Numbered from the stretch's first letter, positions 7,304 to 16,440 are shown. The stretch is 64,000 bases of DNA from Leifsonia sp. ku-ls (GCA_003367665.1 QKXI01000005.1:62001-126000), one strand, 5' to 3'. The notes: generated from the letters alone by a model not told the origin. Translations and numbers: made by a program.

Positions 7304-8662
7304 ATGACCTCCACAACCGCTCTCGACAGCCGTCCGCGCAAAGGCGTTCGCCTGCTCCGGTGGGGCGCCGCCCTCGCCGCGACCATCCTCGGCGTCGTCG
7401 CAGGCGGGGCGCTTCCCGCAAACGCGGACACGGTCACGGCCACCGTTCCCGTCGGCCTGGGACCGGCTGTGGTGGCGATCAGCGCGGACGGGTCGTTCGC
7501 GTACGTGACGAACGTCAACTCGAACACGGTCTCGCGGATTCGGACGTCCGACAACACCGTCACGGCCACCGTTCCCGTCGGCGCGGGTCCGTACGGGGTG
7601 GCCATCAGCCCGGACGGGTCGTTCGCGTATGTGGTGAACCAGAGCGATGACACGGTCTCACGGGTCCGCACGTCCGACGACACGGTCACGGCGGTGGTCC
7701 CCGTCGGCACGGTGCCTGCCGACGTGGCGTTCAGCCCCGACGGGTCCTTCGCATACGTGACGAACATCACTGCGAACACGGTCTCCCGGATCAGAACGTC
7801 CGATGACACCGTCACCGCCACGTTCTCCGCCGGTGCAGCGCCGCTCGCCGTGGCGTTCAGCCCGGACGGGTCCTTCGCCTACGTGACGAACTTCAACTTC
7901 GGCAATACGGTCTCGCGGATCCGCACGTCCGACAACACCGTCACCGCCACCATCGTCGTCGGCTCATCTCCGGATGGCGTGGCGTTCAGCCCGGACGGGT
8001 CTTTCGCCTACGTGGCGAACGGAGCCTCGGCCACGTTGTCGCGGGTCCGCACGTCCGATGGCACCGTCACGGCGACCATCCCGGTCGGCACCAACCCGAA
8101 CGGGGTGGCGTTCAGCCCGGACGGGTCCTTCGCGTACGTTGCGAACTACGGCTCGACCAACATGTCACGGGTTCGCACGTCGGATGACACCGTCACGGCT
8201 GCCATCCCGCTCGGCGGTGCTCAGCTCGGAGTGGCGGTCAGTCCCGACGGCTCCTTCGCGTACGTGACGACCCTCTACGCCAACGCGGTGGCACGGGTCA
8301 GCACGGCGACGACGGTGACAGTCGTGCCACCGGGCAATCAGACGGGCGCGGTCGGGACGGCGGTGAGCCTCGCGATTTCGGCTTCCGCATCCGACGGCGG
8401 GGCGGTGACCTATTCCGCGACGGGTCTGCCCGCCGGGTTGTCGATCGATCCCACAACCGGCGTGATCACGGGAACGCCGACCACGATCGGGGTCAGCACG
8501 GCAACGGTGACCGCGACCAGCGGTGCCCTATCCGGTTCGGCCACGTTCACGTGGACGGTGACCGCGGCGGGAACATCGACGCCGGTCACGCCACCCGCAC
8601 CCCCGCTGACGGTGGCGGATCCCGCAACCCCCGTCAAGTACACCGCGAACTACACCGGCTGA
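7304..8662 (+). CDS. Secreted YVTN-type beta-propeller protein with C-terminal Ig-like domain
   Basis: The start at ATG 7304 gives a basic N-terminus, a hydrophobic segment and a signal-peptidase site near ANA-DT (residue ~40). About eight repeats of ~42 residues follow, each with the pattern PDGSFAYVTN...TVSRIRTSDNTVTATVPVG, as in YVTN/surface-layer beta-propellers. Residues ~345-425 form a putative-Ig (He_PIG) domain (TGLPAGLSIDPTTGVITGTPT). A Pro/Thr-rich tail ends the protein. It is probably an extracellular binding or adhesion protein. An upstream in-frame ATG at 7211 exists but would bury the signal peptide. Confidence 0.82.
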   Translation: MTSTTALDSRPRKGVRLLRWGAALAATILGVVAGGALPANADTVTATVPVGLGPAVVAISADGSFAYVTNVNSNTVSRIRTSDNTVTATVPVGAGPYGVAISPDGSFAYVVNQSDDTVSRVRTSDDTVTAVVPVGTVPADVAFSPDGSFAYVTNITANTVSRIRTSDDTVTATFSAGAAPLAVAFSPDGSFAYVTNFNFGNTVSRIRTSDNTVTATIVVGSSPDGVAFSPDGSFAYVANGASATLSRVRTSDGTVTATIPVGTNPNGVAFSPDGSFAYVANYGSTNMSRVRTSDDTVTAAIPLGGAQLGVAVSPDGSFAYVTTLYANAVARVSTATTVTVVPPGNQTGAVGTAVSLAISASASDGGAVTYSATGLPAGLSIDPTTGVITGTPTTIGVSTATVTATSGALSGSATFTWTVTAAGTSTPVTPPAPPLTVADPATPVKYTANYTG

Positions 8663-8718
8663 TCGCCACCGACGATGAGCTGTACTCCAGCCAGGCGGCC
8701 CCACTGAAAGCAGTGCGA

Positions 8719-9471
8719 ATGTCCCGCCGTCCCGTCGTTGCGCTGGGGATGTCGGCGCTTTTGATCGGTCTGGTGCTGAGCGGATGCGCGCCAGACCGCA
8801 CCCCGCAGCGCTCTGCCGCGACGCACTCGCGCTCTGCCAGCCCGGCACCCTCGCCGTCGACCACCCCACCGGGCATGCCGACCTCGGCCGGAATCTCGGC
8901 GACGGCCGACTCGCCCCAGGTCGCCGTCTTCGCCGCGCCGGACGGGGCGGTGACGGGATATCTGAGCAATCCCCAGCCGTCGGGAGCCCCGCTGACCTTC
9001 CTCGTCGCATCCACGGATGGCGACTGGTTGCAGGTGTACCTCGCCCAACGGCCCAACGGCAGCACCGGATGGGTGAAGGCAGACACGGTGACCCTCCACA
9101 GCCTCGTCTACAGCCTGCGGGCGTCCACGGAACAGAACACGCTGGCGCTGTACAAGAACGGCGCCTTGGTCAAGACGTACACCGCCGCCACCGGCACGGG
9201 CGGCACGCCGACCCCGCACGGCTCCTTCTACATCACCGAGCTGCTCCAACCGACCAATGAAGGCTACGGCCCCTACGCGTTCGGCCTGTCGGCGTTCTCG
9301 GACGTCCTCACCAGTTTCGGAGGCGGACCCGGGCAGATCGGCCTGCATGGCACCGACGACGCGGGGAGCATCGGACACGCTGCGAGCCACGGCTGCATCC
9401 GCCTCTCGAACGCGGACATCACCGAACTCGCCACCCTGCTGCCTTTGGGGACACCGATCACGATCGAGTGA
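8719..9471 (+). CDS. L,D-transpeptidase (YkuD) lipoprotein
   Basis: This 250-residue protein starts at ATG 8719 with a lipoprotein signal whose lipobox LSGC places the lipidated cysteine at residue 23. A low-complexity Ser/Pro linker and an SH3-like segment (residues ~66-124) follow, then a YkuD domain. The domain has GLHGTDDAGSIG (His210) and SHGCIRLSNADI with catalytic Cys226. Such enzymes make 3-3 peptidoglycan cross-links or attach proteins to the wall outside the membrane. It follows the propeller gene by 56 bp and could share its transcript. Confidence 0.9.
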   Translation: MSRRPVVALGMSALLIGLVLSGCAPDRTPQRSAATHSRSASPAPSPSTTPPGMPTSAGISATADSPQVAVFAAPDGAVTGYLSNPQPSGAPLTFLVASTDGDWLQVYLAQRPNGSTGWVKADTVTLHSLVYSLRASTEQNTLALYKNGALVKTYTAATGTGGTPTPHGSFYITELLQPTNEGYGPYAFGLSAFSDVLTSFGGGPGQIGLHGTDDAGSIGHAASHGCIRLSNADITELATLLPLGTPITIE

Positions 9472-9521
9472 ACCGGCCGGGACCGACTGCCCGCCGCGCG
9501 GGAAAGCCGGAGGCCGACCGG

Positions 9522-10952
9522 CTACGCGCGTGCATCCACCCCTGGCTGCTCCGCCTCCGCCCCCTTCGCCTCCCGCCCCAGCCCCCGAAGGCTCCGGTCG
9601 AACACCGTGATCAGCAGGAACACCGCCGCGACCCCGACCACCACCCAGCCCAGCACGTGCAGCCCCGCCGTCGTCGCCCGCGCCCCGTACACATTGCCGT
9701 AGACCACCGAGGCGACGATCGCGCCGAGGTACATGAAGGTGCGCAGCAGCCCCGCCGACGAGGCGATCCGCTCCGGCTGCGCTTGGTAGTACAGCGTGTT
9801 CTGGATCGCCAGGTTGTTGAGGCCCTGCGGGATGCCGAGCACGAGCATCGTCACGACCAGGAACCAGATCGGCGAGCCGCCCGTCATGAACAGCACCAGG
9901 ATGCCGGCGACGAGCTGCGCGACGGAGCCGATGAGCAGCTTCCAGAGCACCTCCGGACGCCGGCCGAAGACCAGCGCCACCGCGATCCCGGCGGCGAACA
10001 CCGGCAGCAGCACGAGCCCGGCCACCGTCGGGTCGAGCGCCCTTCCCTGCTCCAGCCACTGGGTGAAGCCGTAGACGAAGGTGTACGCGATGGTCGCCGT
10101 CAGCAGCGAGCGCGTGTACGTCAGCAGCAGCGGCCCATTGCCGCCGAGCACGCGGAGGTCGATGAAAGGCTCCTCGACCCGCAGCTCCCACCAGACCAGG
10201 CCGGCGCCGGCGACCAGGGCGACGGCGACGAGCCACAGGGTCGCCACGGACAGGTTCTGCAGGAAGATCAGCAGGGCCAGCATCGAGACGGCGAACAGGA
10301 CGATGCCGAGTCCGTCGATGCGCGGCCGGTCCTCCTTGGCGGGCTCGAGGCCGGTCGTGCGCGGCAGGAGGAGCCAGCCGAGGAGCACGCACGCGACGCC
10401 GAGCGGGAGGTTCACCGCGAACGTCGCCCGCCAGCCCCACGCGCCGATCAGCAGGCCACCGAGGGTCGGGCCGATGACCGCCACGGTCTGCGTGGTGACC
10501 GAGAGCACGGTGAGGATGATCGCGGGAGAGGCCACGCCCGTCCGCTGCCCCTCCGCCCGGATCAGGTGCATCGCCGCGGGATAGCCGGCGCACGTGCCGA
10601 GGCCGAGCACCACGCGCGCGACGACCAGCCACCACACGCTGTCGTGCGTCGCCGGGATGAGCAGGCCGATCGCGCCCGCGACGGCGACCAGCGCTCCCCC
10701 GGCGAGGTAGAGACGCTTCACGCCGAAGATGTCGACGAGGCGCCCGACGAGGGGCTGGCCGATCGCCGTGGCGAGATACAGGGCGGACACCAGCCACACG
10801 GTCTCGGAGGCCGGGGCGCCGAGCGCGATGCCGATGGGGGCGAGCGCCACGGCGATGATCGCGGTGTTGATCGGGTTGAGGACCGCGCCGAGCATCATCG
10901 GCGCGAGCAGGCGGCGGTCGAAACGACCGGCGGGAGGCGGCGTGCGCGTCAT
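9522..10952 (-). CDS. MFS drug-efflux-type transporter
   Basis: This 476-residue, highly hydrophobic protein has about 14 membrane segments. It carries the MFS motif A-like loop GRLVDIFGVKRLYLAGG and the DHA2-like opening LAPMMLGAVLNPINTAIIAVAL. The start at 10952 overlaps the stop of the upstream MarR gene by four bases, so regulator and pump are co-translated. A MarR-controlled DHA2-like pump usually exports lipophilic drugs or toxic metabolites. The substrate cannot be read from the sequence. Confidence 0.85.
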   Translation of the reverse strand: MTRTPPPAGRFDRRLLAPMMLGAVLNPINTAIIAVALAPIGIALGAPASETVWLVSALYLATAIGQPLVGRLVDIFGVKRLYLAGGALVAVAGAIGLLIPATHDSVWWLVVARVVLGLGTCAGYPAAMHLIRAEGQRTGVASPAIILTVLSVTTQTVAVIGPTLGGLLIGAWGWRATFAVNLPLGVACVLLGWLLLPRTTGLEPAKEDRPRIDGLGIVLFAVSMLALLIFLQNLSVATLWLVAVALVAGAGLVWWELRVEEPFIDLRVLGGNGPLLLTYTRSLLTATIAYTFVYGFTQWLEQGRALDPTVAGLVLLPVFAAGIAVALVFGRRPEVLWKLLIGSVAQLVAGILVLFMTGGSPIWFLVVTMLVLGIPQGLNNLAIQNTLYYQAQPERIASSAGLLRTFMYLGAIVASVVYGNVYGARATTAGLHVLGWVVVGVAAVFLLITVFDRSLRGLGREAKGAEAEQPGVDARA

Positions 10953-11389
10953 CGGTCGAGGATCCGCTCGAGGATGGACGTGGCCGCCGCGAGGGTCAGC
11001 AGCTCGGCCGGGGACACCTGCTCGGTGAGCGCCCGGTCGAGCCACGCCACGCCCGCCTCCCGCTGGCCGGCGATCTGCGCCCAGCCCGCGTCGGTGAGCT
11101 CGACGATCTGACGGCGGCCGTCGCTCGGGTCCTGGCTGCGGGTCACGAACCCACGGCCCTCCAGCGCCTCCACGATCGTCGCCATGGACTGCGGGCGCAC
11201 CCGCTCGGCGTGCGCGAGCGCGCTCACCGTGGAGACACCGCCCTTGCCGAGTCGCGCCAGGGCCGACGCCTGGGAGGGGGTGATGCCCTCGTTCGTCGTC
11301 TCGCGGAGCTTGCGCAGCAGGCGGGCGAGCACGGCGCGCAGGTCGTCGGCGGTCTGGTGCGGGGACGGGCCGGTTTGCTCGGTCGACAT
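10949..11389 (-). CDS. MarR-family regulator of the adjacent MFS pump
   Basis: This 146-residue winged-helix protein contains GITPSQASALARLGKGGVSTVSALAHAERVRPQSMATIVEALEGRGFVTRSQDPSDGRRQIVELTDAG, the classic MarR recognition helix and wing. It is the first gene of a two-gene operon with the pump and is divergent from the isochorismatase-like gene. Two back-to-back 14-bp inverted repeats lie just upstream of its start, so it probably represses both directions. Confidence 0.88.
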   Translation of the reverse strand: MSTEQTGPSPHQTADDLRAVLARLLRKLRETTNEGITPSQASALARLGKGGVSTVSALAHAERVRPQSMATIVEALEGRGFVTRSQDPSDGRRQIVELTDAGWAQIAGQREAGVAWLDRALTEQVSPAELLTLAAATSILERILDR

Positions 11390-11393
11390 ATAA

Positions 11394-11421
11394 ACAGTCT
11401 AAACTGCACAGTTATAACTGT
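11394..11421. promoter_or_regulatory. Tandem 14-bp MarR operators
   Basis: ACAGTCTAAACTGC (11394-11407, imperfect) is followed directly by ACAGTTATAACTGT (11408-11421, perfect palindrome). Both follow ACAGT-N4-ACTG(T/C). They sit between the MarR start (11389) and the isochorismatase-like start (11443), so one pair can control both promoters. Confidence 0.65.
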
Positions 11422-11442
11422 CTACTTTGTCGAGAGGCACCC

Positions 11443-11997
11443 ATGACCACCGCACTGCTCCTGATGGACTTCCAGAACGGCATCGCCGGACGACCCGGCT
11501 TCGAGGGCGCCGTCGCGGCCGCCGCCCGCGCGCTCGACGCCGCACGCCGCCACGGCATTCCCGTAGTCTTCGTACGCGTCGCCTTCCGCCCGGGCTACCC
11601 CGAGGTGGCGACCGGCTCCTCCTTCGGCGCCCGTGCGGCCGCGGCCGGAGACACCATGCTGCTCGACAGCGCCGCGACCCAGATCGCCGACGCGCTCGCT
11701 CCGCGGCCGGAGGAGCCCGTCGTCGTCAAGAAGCGCATCTCGGCCTTCGCCGGCAGCGACCTCGAGGTGCTGCTGCGCGGGCTCGGCGTCGACTCCCTGG
11801 TGCTCGCCGGCATCTCCACCTCCGGCGTCGTGCTCTCGACGGTGCGCCAGGCGGCAGACCTCGACCTGCGCCTCACGGTCCTCGCCGACGCCTGCGCCGA
11901 CGCCGACCCCGAGGTGCACCGCGTGCTCACCGAGAAGGTCTTCCCGCGGCAGGCGGAGGTCACCACCGCCGACGAGTGGGCCGGCAGCCTGGGCTGA
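11443..11997 (+). CDS. Isochorismatase-superfamily hydrolase lacking the usual cysteine
   Basis: This 184-residue protein has the superfamily opening LLLMDFQNGI (Asp9) and VVVKKRISAFAGSDL with the conserved lysine (~96-97). In the normal GxxTxxC nucleophile motif it reads GISTSGVV (residues 123-130), placing Val129 where cysteine hydrolases have Cys. Like true isochorismatases it may act without a cysteine nucleophile, or have lost amidase activity. GAGAGG precedes ATG 11443. It is divergent from the MarR/MFS operon and probably under the same MarR control. Confidence 0.82.
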   Translation: MTTALLLMDFQNGIAGRPGFEGAVAAAARALDAARRHGIPVVFVRVAFRPGYPEVATGSSFGARAAAAGDTMLLDSAATQIADALAPRPEEPVVVKKRISAFAGSDLEVLLRGLGVDSLVLAGISTSGVVLSTVRQAADLDLRLTVLADACADADPEVHRVLTEKVFPRQAEVTTADEWAGSLG

Positions 11998-12013
11998 CCG
12001 CCGGCCCGGCGGG

Positions 12014-13114
12014 TCAGCGCGGCACGCGCGCGGCGGCCTCCGGGAGCGCGGGAAACGCGGTGTGCGGCTCGGTCTGGTACCAGTATGCGACCGAGAAGAC
12101 GTCGTCCACCCGCTCGAACAGGCCGCCCCTGTCCCAGACGCCGATCTGCTGCACGGTGGCCCGGAAGTCGCGCTCGAACCAGACCGGGTCGGGCAGGTGC
12201 CAGCGGTAGACCGCGTGCATCGGCGCCGTCGACTGGATGAAGGTCGCCGCCTTCGTCTCGTCGCGCGTGCTGAAGAACGGGTACCCGCAGTACGGCGCAC
12301 TGAACGTCAGCGGCACCGGCTCCGGGTCGGTCCGCAGCTCGTCCTGGAACGCCCAGGCGCCCCCCGCATAGTCCTCCAGTCCGGTGCTGCACAGGGTCGG
12401 GAGGTCGGTGTCGCCGTCGACGAAGTACTTCACCTCGCCCTCGCCCCACCAGTAGCGCGACAGCGCGGCGACCCCGATGTAGGTGCCGAGGTAGCGGCCG
12501 CGGCCGGTCACGCCGTCCAGGATGACGTGGTCCTCCCCCAGCGCCGTCGTCGCGTTCGACCGGCGCCACTGCGCGTGGAAGGTCGGCGTCCCCTCCGGGA
12601 CGTCGTCGCCGACCGTGTAGTCGACCTGGAAGAAGACGTGGTCGATGGACGCCGCGTGCTCGCTGTCGAGCACGATGCGGGCGCGGCGGCGGAACGGCAT
12701 CGGGATGTACGAGTTCATCCCGCCGGTCGGCGCGACCACGATCGGCTCGGAGGTGACGAGCGCCCGGGCGGCGAAGCCGTTGCAGAAGAAGTCGCCGAGC
12801 GGCGCCTCCACCGACGGCTGCTCCTCGTCGTCCCAGTACATCCGCAGCACCAGGTCGCGCAGCACGAACGGGCCGCCCTCGGTGCGGTCGGGCACGGTGA
12901 TCCAGATGTGGCGGATGACGCCGGGCCCCTCGATGTCGGCGAGCGTCAGGCTGCCGCCGGCCGGGAGCGGCAGGTAGGCGCTCCCCTTCCGTCCGGGCCC
13001 GAGGTGCGAGCTCGCGGCCGCGGCTCTGCCGGGTTCGCCGGTCGGGTTCTCCGCGTTGATCGAGCGGGAGCTCACGCCGTCGGCGGCGAGCAGGTCGGAC
13101 AGGGTCGGAAGCAC
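12014..13114 (-). CDS. GH172 (DUF2961) glycoside hydrolase
   Basis: This 366-residue protein matches DUF2961, now GH172, whose known members act on alpha-fructofuranosides, difructose anhydrides or arabinofuranosides. Recognisable segments are GPGVIRHIWITVPDR, LRMYWDDEEQPSVEAPLGDFFCNGF and RYWWGEGEVKYFVDGDTDLPTLCSTGLEDYAGGAW, the last with the conserved E and D residues of this fold. There is no signal peptide, so it works in the cytosol on imported sugar. It is the last gene of the LacI-controlled ABC operon starting at 16371. Confidence 0.88.
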   Translation of the reverse strand: MLPTLSDLLAADGVSSRSINAENPTGEPGRAAAASSHLGPGRKGSAYLPLPAGGSLTLADIEGPGVIRHIWITVPDRTEGGPFVLRDLVLRMYWDDEEQPSVEAPLGDFFCNGFAARALVTSEPIVVAPTGGMNSYIPMPFRRRARIVLDSEHAASIDHVFFQVDYTVGDDVPEGTPTFHAQWRRSNATTALGEDHVILDGVTGRGRYLGTYIGVAALSRYWWGEGEVKYFVDGDTDLPTLCSTGLEDYAGGAWAFQDELRTDPEPVPLTFSAPYCGYPFFSTRDETKAATFIQSTAPMHAVYRWHLPDPVWFERDFRATVQQIGVWDRGGLFERVDDVFSVAYWYQTEPHTAFPALPEAAARVPR

Positions 13115-13145
13115 GGTTCTCCTCAGGTGTCTCTGGTGGTCGTGG

Positions 13146-14042
13146 TCACTTGACCGAGCCGACGGTCACCCCGCGGCTCAGCGTGCGCTGGAAGATGATG
13201 AAGAAGACGAGCGTCGGCAGCAGCGAGAGCAGCGAGCCGGCGTTCAGGGAGGTGATGTCGATGGAGTTCTGGCCCTGCAGCGTGGCCAGGGCGATCGGGA
13301 CCGTCTGCACCGACTGGTCCGACAGCAGGATCAGCGGGATGTAGAACTCGTTCCAGGTCCAGACGAAGAAGAACACCATCAGCACGGATAGGGTGGGGCG
13401 CATCACCGGGTAGACGACCGACCACAGGATGCGCCACCGGCCGGCGCCGTCGAGGGCCGCCGCCTCCAGAAGCGACGGCGGGAGCGTCGACATCACGCTC
13501 GACAGCAGGTAGGTGCCGAAGGCGGCCTGCAGCACCGTGAAGACGATGATGACGCTCCAGACGGTGTTGAACGTGCCGGTCGCCTGCGCCCCGTAGAAGA
13601 GCGGGTAGATCAGCGCCTCCTGCGGCAGCATCGTCGCCAGCAGGAAGACCGCGAGCAGCGCCGTGCTTCCGCGCACCCGGCCGACGCCGATCGCGTAGGC
13701 GCTGAGCAGCGAGACCAGGGTGCCGAGGAGCGCGACGAGCGTCGCGATGACGACCGAGTTCCACAGGGCGCGGAGGAAGTCGACGCGATCCAGGTAGTCC
13801 TGGAACGACTTCAGGCTCCACTCGGTGGGCAGGGCGAGCGGGCCGTGGGCCGAGTAGTCGCCTCCGGTCTTGAAGGCGTTGAGCACGAGCAGCACGAGCG
13901 GCGCGAGCATGACCAGCGCGACGACAACCGCCGCGGCGAGGATGACCCAGCGCAACGGGCGCGGCCGTCGCCGTCGCGCGGTCCGCGGGCGGGTCGGGTC
14001 CGGCGCGGTCGCCGCCCGGTCGGGTGCGATGGTGGCGGTCAT
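13146..14042 (-). CDS. ABC sugar transporter permease (MalG/AraQ type)
   Basis: This 298-residue membrane protein has six predicted helices after a basic cytosolic N-terminus. The EAA loop LLEAAALDGAGRWRILWSVVYPVMRP contacts the ATPase, and the C-terminal TLSRGVTVGSVK is typical of the family. ATG 14042 overlaps the stop of the partner permease. No ATPase gene lies in this operon, so a shared MsmK-like ATPase elsewhere must energise it (usual for actinobacterial CUT1 systems). Confidence 0.9.
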   Translation of the reverse strand: MTATIAPDRAATAPDPTRPRTARRRRPRPLRWVILAAAVVVALVMLAPLVLLVLNAFKTGGDYSAHGPLALPTEWSLKSFQDYLDRVDFLRALWNSVVIATLVALLGTLVSLLSAYAIGVGRVRGSTALLAVFLLATMLPQEALIYPLFYGAQATGTFNTVWSVIIVFTVLQAAFGTYLLSSVMSTLPPSLLEAAALDGAGRWRILWSVVYPVMRPTLSVLMVFFFVWTWNEFYIPLILLSDQSVQTVPIALATLQGQNSIDITSLNAGSLLSLLPTLVFFIIFQRTLSRGVTVGSVK

Positions 14043-14968
14043 CCGGCGGCCTCCTCTCTTGCGCTCCGCCGCTGCAGCCAGAGCATGACCCCGGCGACGG
14101 CGAAGATGACGATGGACATGGCGGTCGCGATGGCGGAGCCGTAGCCGACCTTGGAGAGCTCGAAGAAGTTGCGGTACGAGTAGTACGACGGCACCACGGT
14201 CGAGCCCTCCGGCCCTCCGCCGGTCAGGATGAGCACCGGCGCGAACACCTTCAGCGCGCCCACGGTCGCGGTGATGACGACGACGAAGACCTCCGGCCGG
14301 ATCTGCGGGACCGTGATGGCCCGGAACCGCCGCCACCAGCCCGCGCCGTCGAGCGACGCCGCTTCGTACAGCTCGGGGTCGACGCGCTGCAGCGCCGCCA
14401 TGAAGATCACCACCGGGTAGCCGAGCTGCAGCCAGATCAGCATGAGCATCACGGCGTAGATGGCGATGTTCGGATCGCCCAACCAGTCGGGCGGGCTTTT
14501 CACCCCGACGGCCTCGATGACGCTGTTGAGGAGGCCGTTCTGGGTGGCGAGCACCCAGCTCCAGATGAAGCCCGCGACCGCGATCGGCAGGATCTGCGGC
14601 AGGTAGTACGTGGCCCGGAGGAAGGCGGCGGCCTTGCCGCCGAACTCCCGTCCGATGTAGTCGAACAGCATCGCGGCCAGCAGCAGCCCGAGCAGGGTCG
14701 GGATGACCACGATGCCGACGATCATGAAGATCGTGTTCTTGAACGCCAACCAGAACTGTGCGTCGTTCAGCAGGTCGACGTAGTTCTGGAGGCCGTTCCA
14801 GCGCATCGGGGCGACGCCGCCCTTCCAGCGGAACAGGCTGATGAACACGTTCACCGCGAACGGCAGCAGCACGATCAGCAGCGTGCCGGCGATCATCGGG
14901 AGGAGGTACAGCCAGTAGCCCGCGCTGCGCGGCCGCGTGCGGCGGCGGGTGAGTGCCGCAGTCGTCAT
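14039..14968 (-). CDS. ABC sugar transporter permease (MalF/UgpA type)
   Basis: This 309-residue protein starts at ATG 14968 with a basic N-terminus followed by YWLYLLPMIAGTLLIVLLPFAVNVFISLF, the usual first helix of CUT1 permeases. The EAA loop is YEAASLDGAGWWRRFRAITVPQIRP. It forms the heterodimeric channel with the next gene and accepts sugar from the binding protein at 15037. The 4-bp overlap with the partner indicates coupled synthesis. Confidence 0.9.
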   Translation of the reverse strand: MTTAALTRRRTRPRSAGYWLYLLPMIAGTLLIVLLPFAVNVFISLFRWKGGVAPMRWNGLQNYVDLLNDAQFWLAFKNTIFMIVGIVVIPTLLGLLLAAMLFDYIGREFGGKAAAFLRATYYLPQILPIAVAGFIWSWVLATQNGLLNSVIEAVGVKSPPDWLGDPNIAIYAVMLMLIWLQLGYPVVIFMAALQRVDPELYEAASLDGAGWWRRFRAITVPQIRPEVFVVVITATVGALKVFAPVLILTGGGPEGSTVVPSYYSYRNFFELSKVGYGSAIATAMSIVIFAVAGVMLWLQRRSAREEAAG

Positions 14969-15036
14969 GTGCGTGGTCCTTCTGTCGGAGACGGTGAGGG
15001 AGGCGGGGGCCGCCGCGCGGGCGACCCCCGCACGGA

Positions 15037-16371
15037 TCAGCCCTGGTCGGTGGCCTTCTTGCCGTCGTCGTAGAACTTCTGCAGCTTGGCGAGGTACTCG
15101 TCGGCGGTCTCGTTCTTGTTGGACATCGCGGCCATGTTGGTCTGGATGAAATCCAGGAAGCCGGGCACCGGGTAGTCCGGGTAGAACGACAGCGTGTCGG
15201 CCTTGACGATCTCGTCGAACCGCTGGGTGTATGCGCGGGTCACCGGGTCGGTGATCTTGGAGGAGTCGCCGGCGAGCGGGAGACCGCCGAGCTCGCCGAT
15301 CTTGTTCTGCACCTCCGGGCTCAGGGTGGTGTCGATCCAGTCGTAGGCGAGGTCCTTGTTCTTGGCCTTGGCCGGAACGCCCCAGAGGTGGCCGGACGAG
15401 CCCATCGACAGGTTCGCGCCGGGGAGGGTGAAGTAGCCCCAGGCGAAGTCCTTCTGGTCCTTCACCCGCGAGAAGACGCCGTTGTTCCAGATCAGCATGC
15501 CGGTCTTGCCGCTGAGGAAGTTGACGTTGGCCTGCTCGTAGGTGAGTCCCGCGAGGTCGGTGCCGAGGTAGCCCTTGTCGATCCAGTCCTGGAACTGCTG
15601 GGTGCCCTTCTTCCACGGGTCGGCGGAGAAGTCGACCGTGCCCTTCAGGAACATGAAGTCGTCGATCTGCTTGCGGTCGGCGTAGGCCGAGACGAGCGAG
15701 TACCAGACCCACATCTGGTTGAAGCCCTGGTTGGTCGAGGCCGAGGACGAGACCGGGGTGATCCCGGCGGCCTGCAGCTTCTGCATGGCGGCGACGAACT
15801 CGTCCATCGTCTTGGGCTCCGCGGTGATGCCGGCCTTCTGGAACAGGTCCTTGTTGTAGTAGAAGGTGACGTACTCGCCGATGTTCGGGATGCCGTACCA
15901 GTCGCCGGAGCCGGCCTTGCCCTGCTCGTCGTACTTGGCGAACGACTGCATGCCGCCGGTGACCTTCTTGTCCCAGCCGTACTTCTTCACCTCGTCGGTG
16001 AGCGGGCTGAGCAGGCCCTGGCTGGCGAGTTGGCCGCCGTCGGCGTTGCCCTTGTTGAACTCCACGACGTCCGGCACCTTGTTGCCGCCGAGGGTGAGCT
16101 TCGCGTTCTTGCGGACGGCGTCGAAGCTGGTCGTCTGGAAGTCCACCTTCACGTCGGGGTGCTTCTTCTTGAACAGGTCGAGCGCGAGCTGCCAGCCCTG
16201 GCCCTGCGCGGTCTTCGGGTCCTCGTACTGCAGGATCGTGAACGTCTTGCCTGCGTCTCCTCCGCCGCCGCTGCTGCAGGCGACGAGTCCTGCTGCGGCG
16301 ACGGCCATGGCCGCGGCCGCGGCGGCGAGGCGGGCGACCCGGCGGGCCCCCTGCTTCCTGATCGGTGTCAT
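15037..16371 (-). CDS. Extracellular sugar-binding lipoprotein of the ABC importer
   Basis: This 444-residue family-1 solute-binding protein has a lipoprotein signal with lipobox GLVACSS (Cys32) and a Gly-rich spacer. The body shows the usual TFTILQYEDPKTAQG start and GIPNIGEYVTFYYNKDLFQKAGI. ATG 16371 is preferred over an upstream ATG at 16389 because AAAGGAGC lies eight bases before it. It is first of the four transport/hydrolase genes and follows the lacI gene. With GH172 downstream, the ligand is likely a furanoside oligosaccharide (inference). Confidence 0.9.
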   Translation of the reverse strand: MTPIRKQGARRVARLAAAAAAMAVAAAGLVACSSGGGGDAGKTFTILQYEDPKTAQGQGWQLALDLFKKKHPDVKVDFQTTSFDAVRKNAKLTLGGNKVPDVVEFNKGNADGGQLASQGLLSPLTDEVKKYGWDKKVTGGMQSFAKYDEQGKAGSGDWYGIPNIGEYVTFYYNKDLFQKAGITAEPKTMDEFVAAMQKLQAAGITPVSSSASTNQGFNQMWVWYSLVSAYADRKQIDDFMFLKGTVDFSADPWKKGTQQFQDWIDKGYLGTDLAGLTYEQANVNFLSGKTGMLIWNNGVFSRVKDQKDFAWGYFTLPGANLSMGSSGHLWGVPAKAKNKDLAYDWIDTTLSPEVQNKIGELGGLPLAGDSSKITDPVTRAYTQRFDEIVKADTLSFYPDYPVPGFLDFIQTNMAAMSNKNETADEYLAKLQKFYDDGKKATDQG

Positions 16372-16440
16372 TGCGTTGCTCCTTTGCATCGGGTGGTGCG
16401 GGTGTCGGTGGAGGCGGGACGGCGCGAGGGCAGGCTCACG

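Noticed and set aside
7430-8310. Regularly spaced direct repeats that could be mistaken for a CRISPR array
   Set aside because: The repeats are about 126 bp, lie in frame, and encode beta-propeller blades; there are no short identical repeats with unique spacers.
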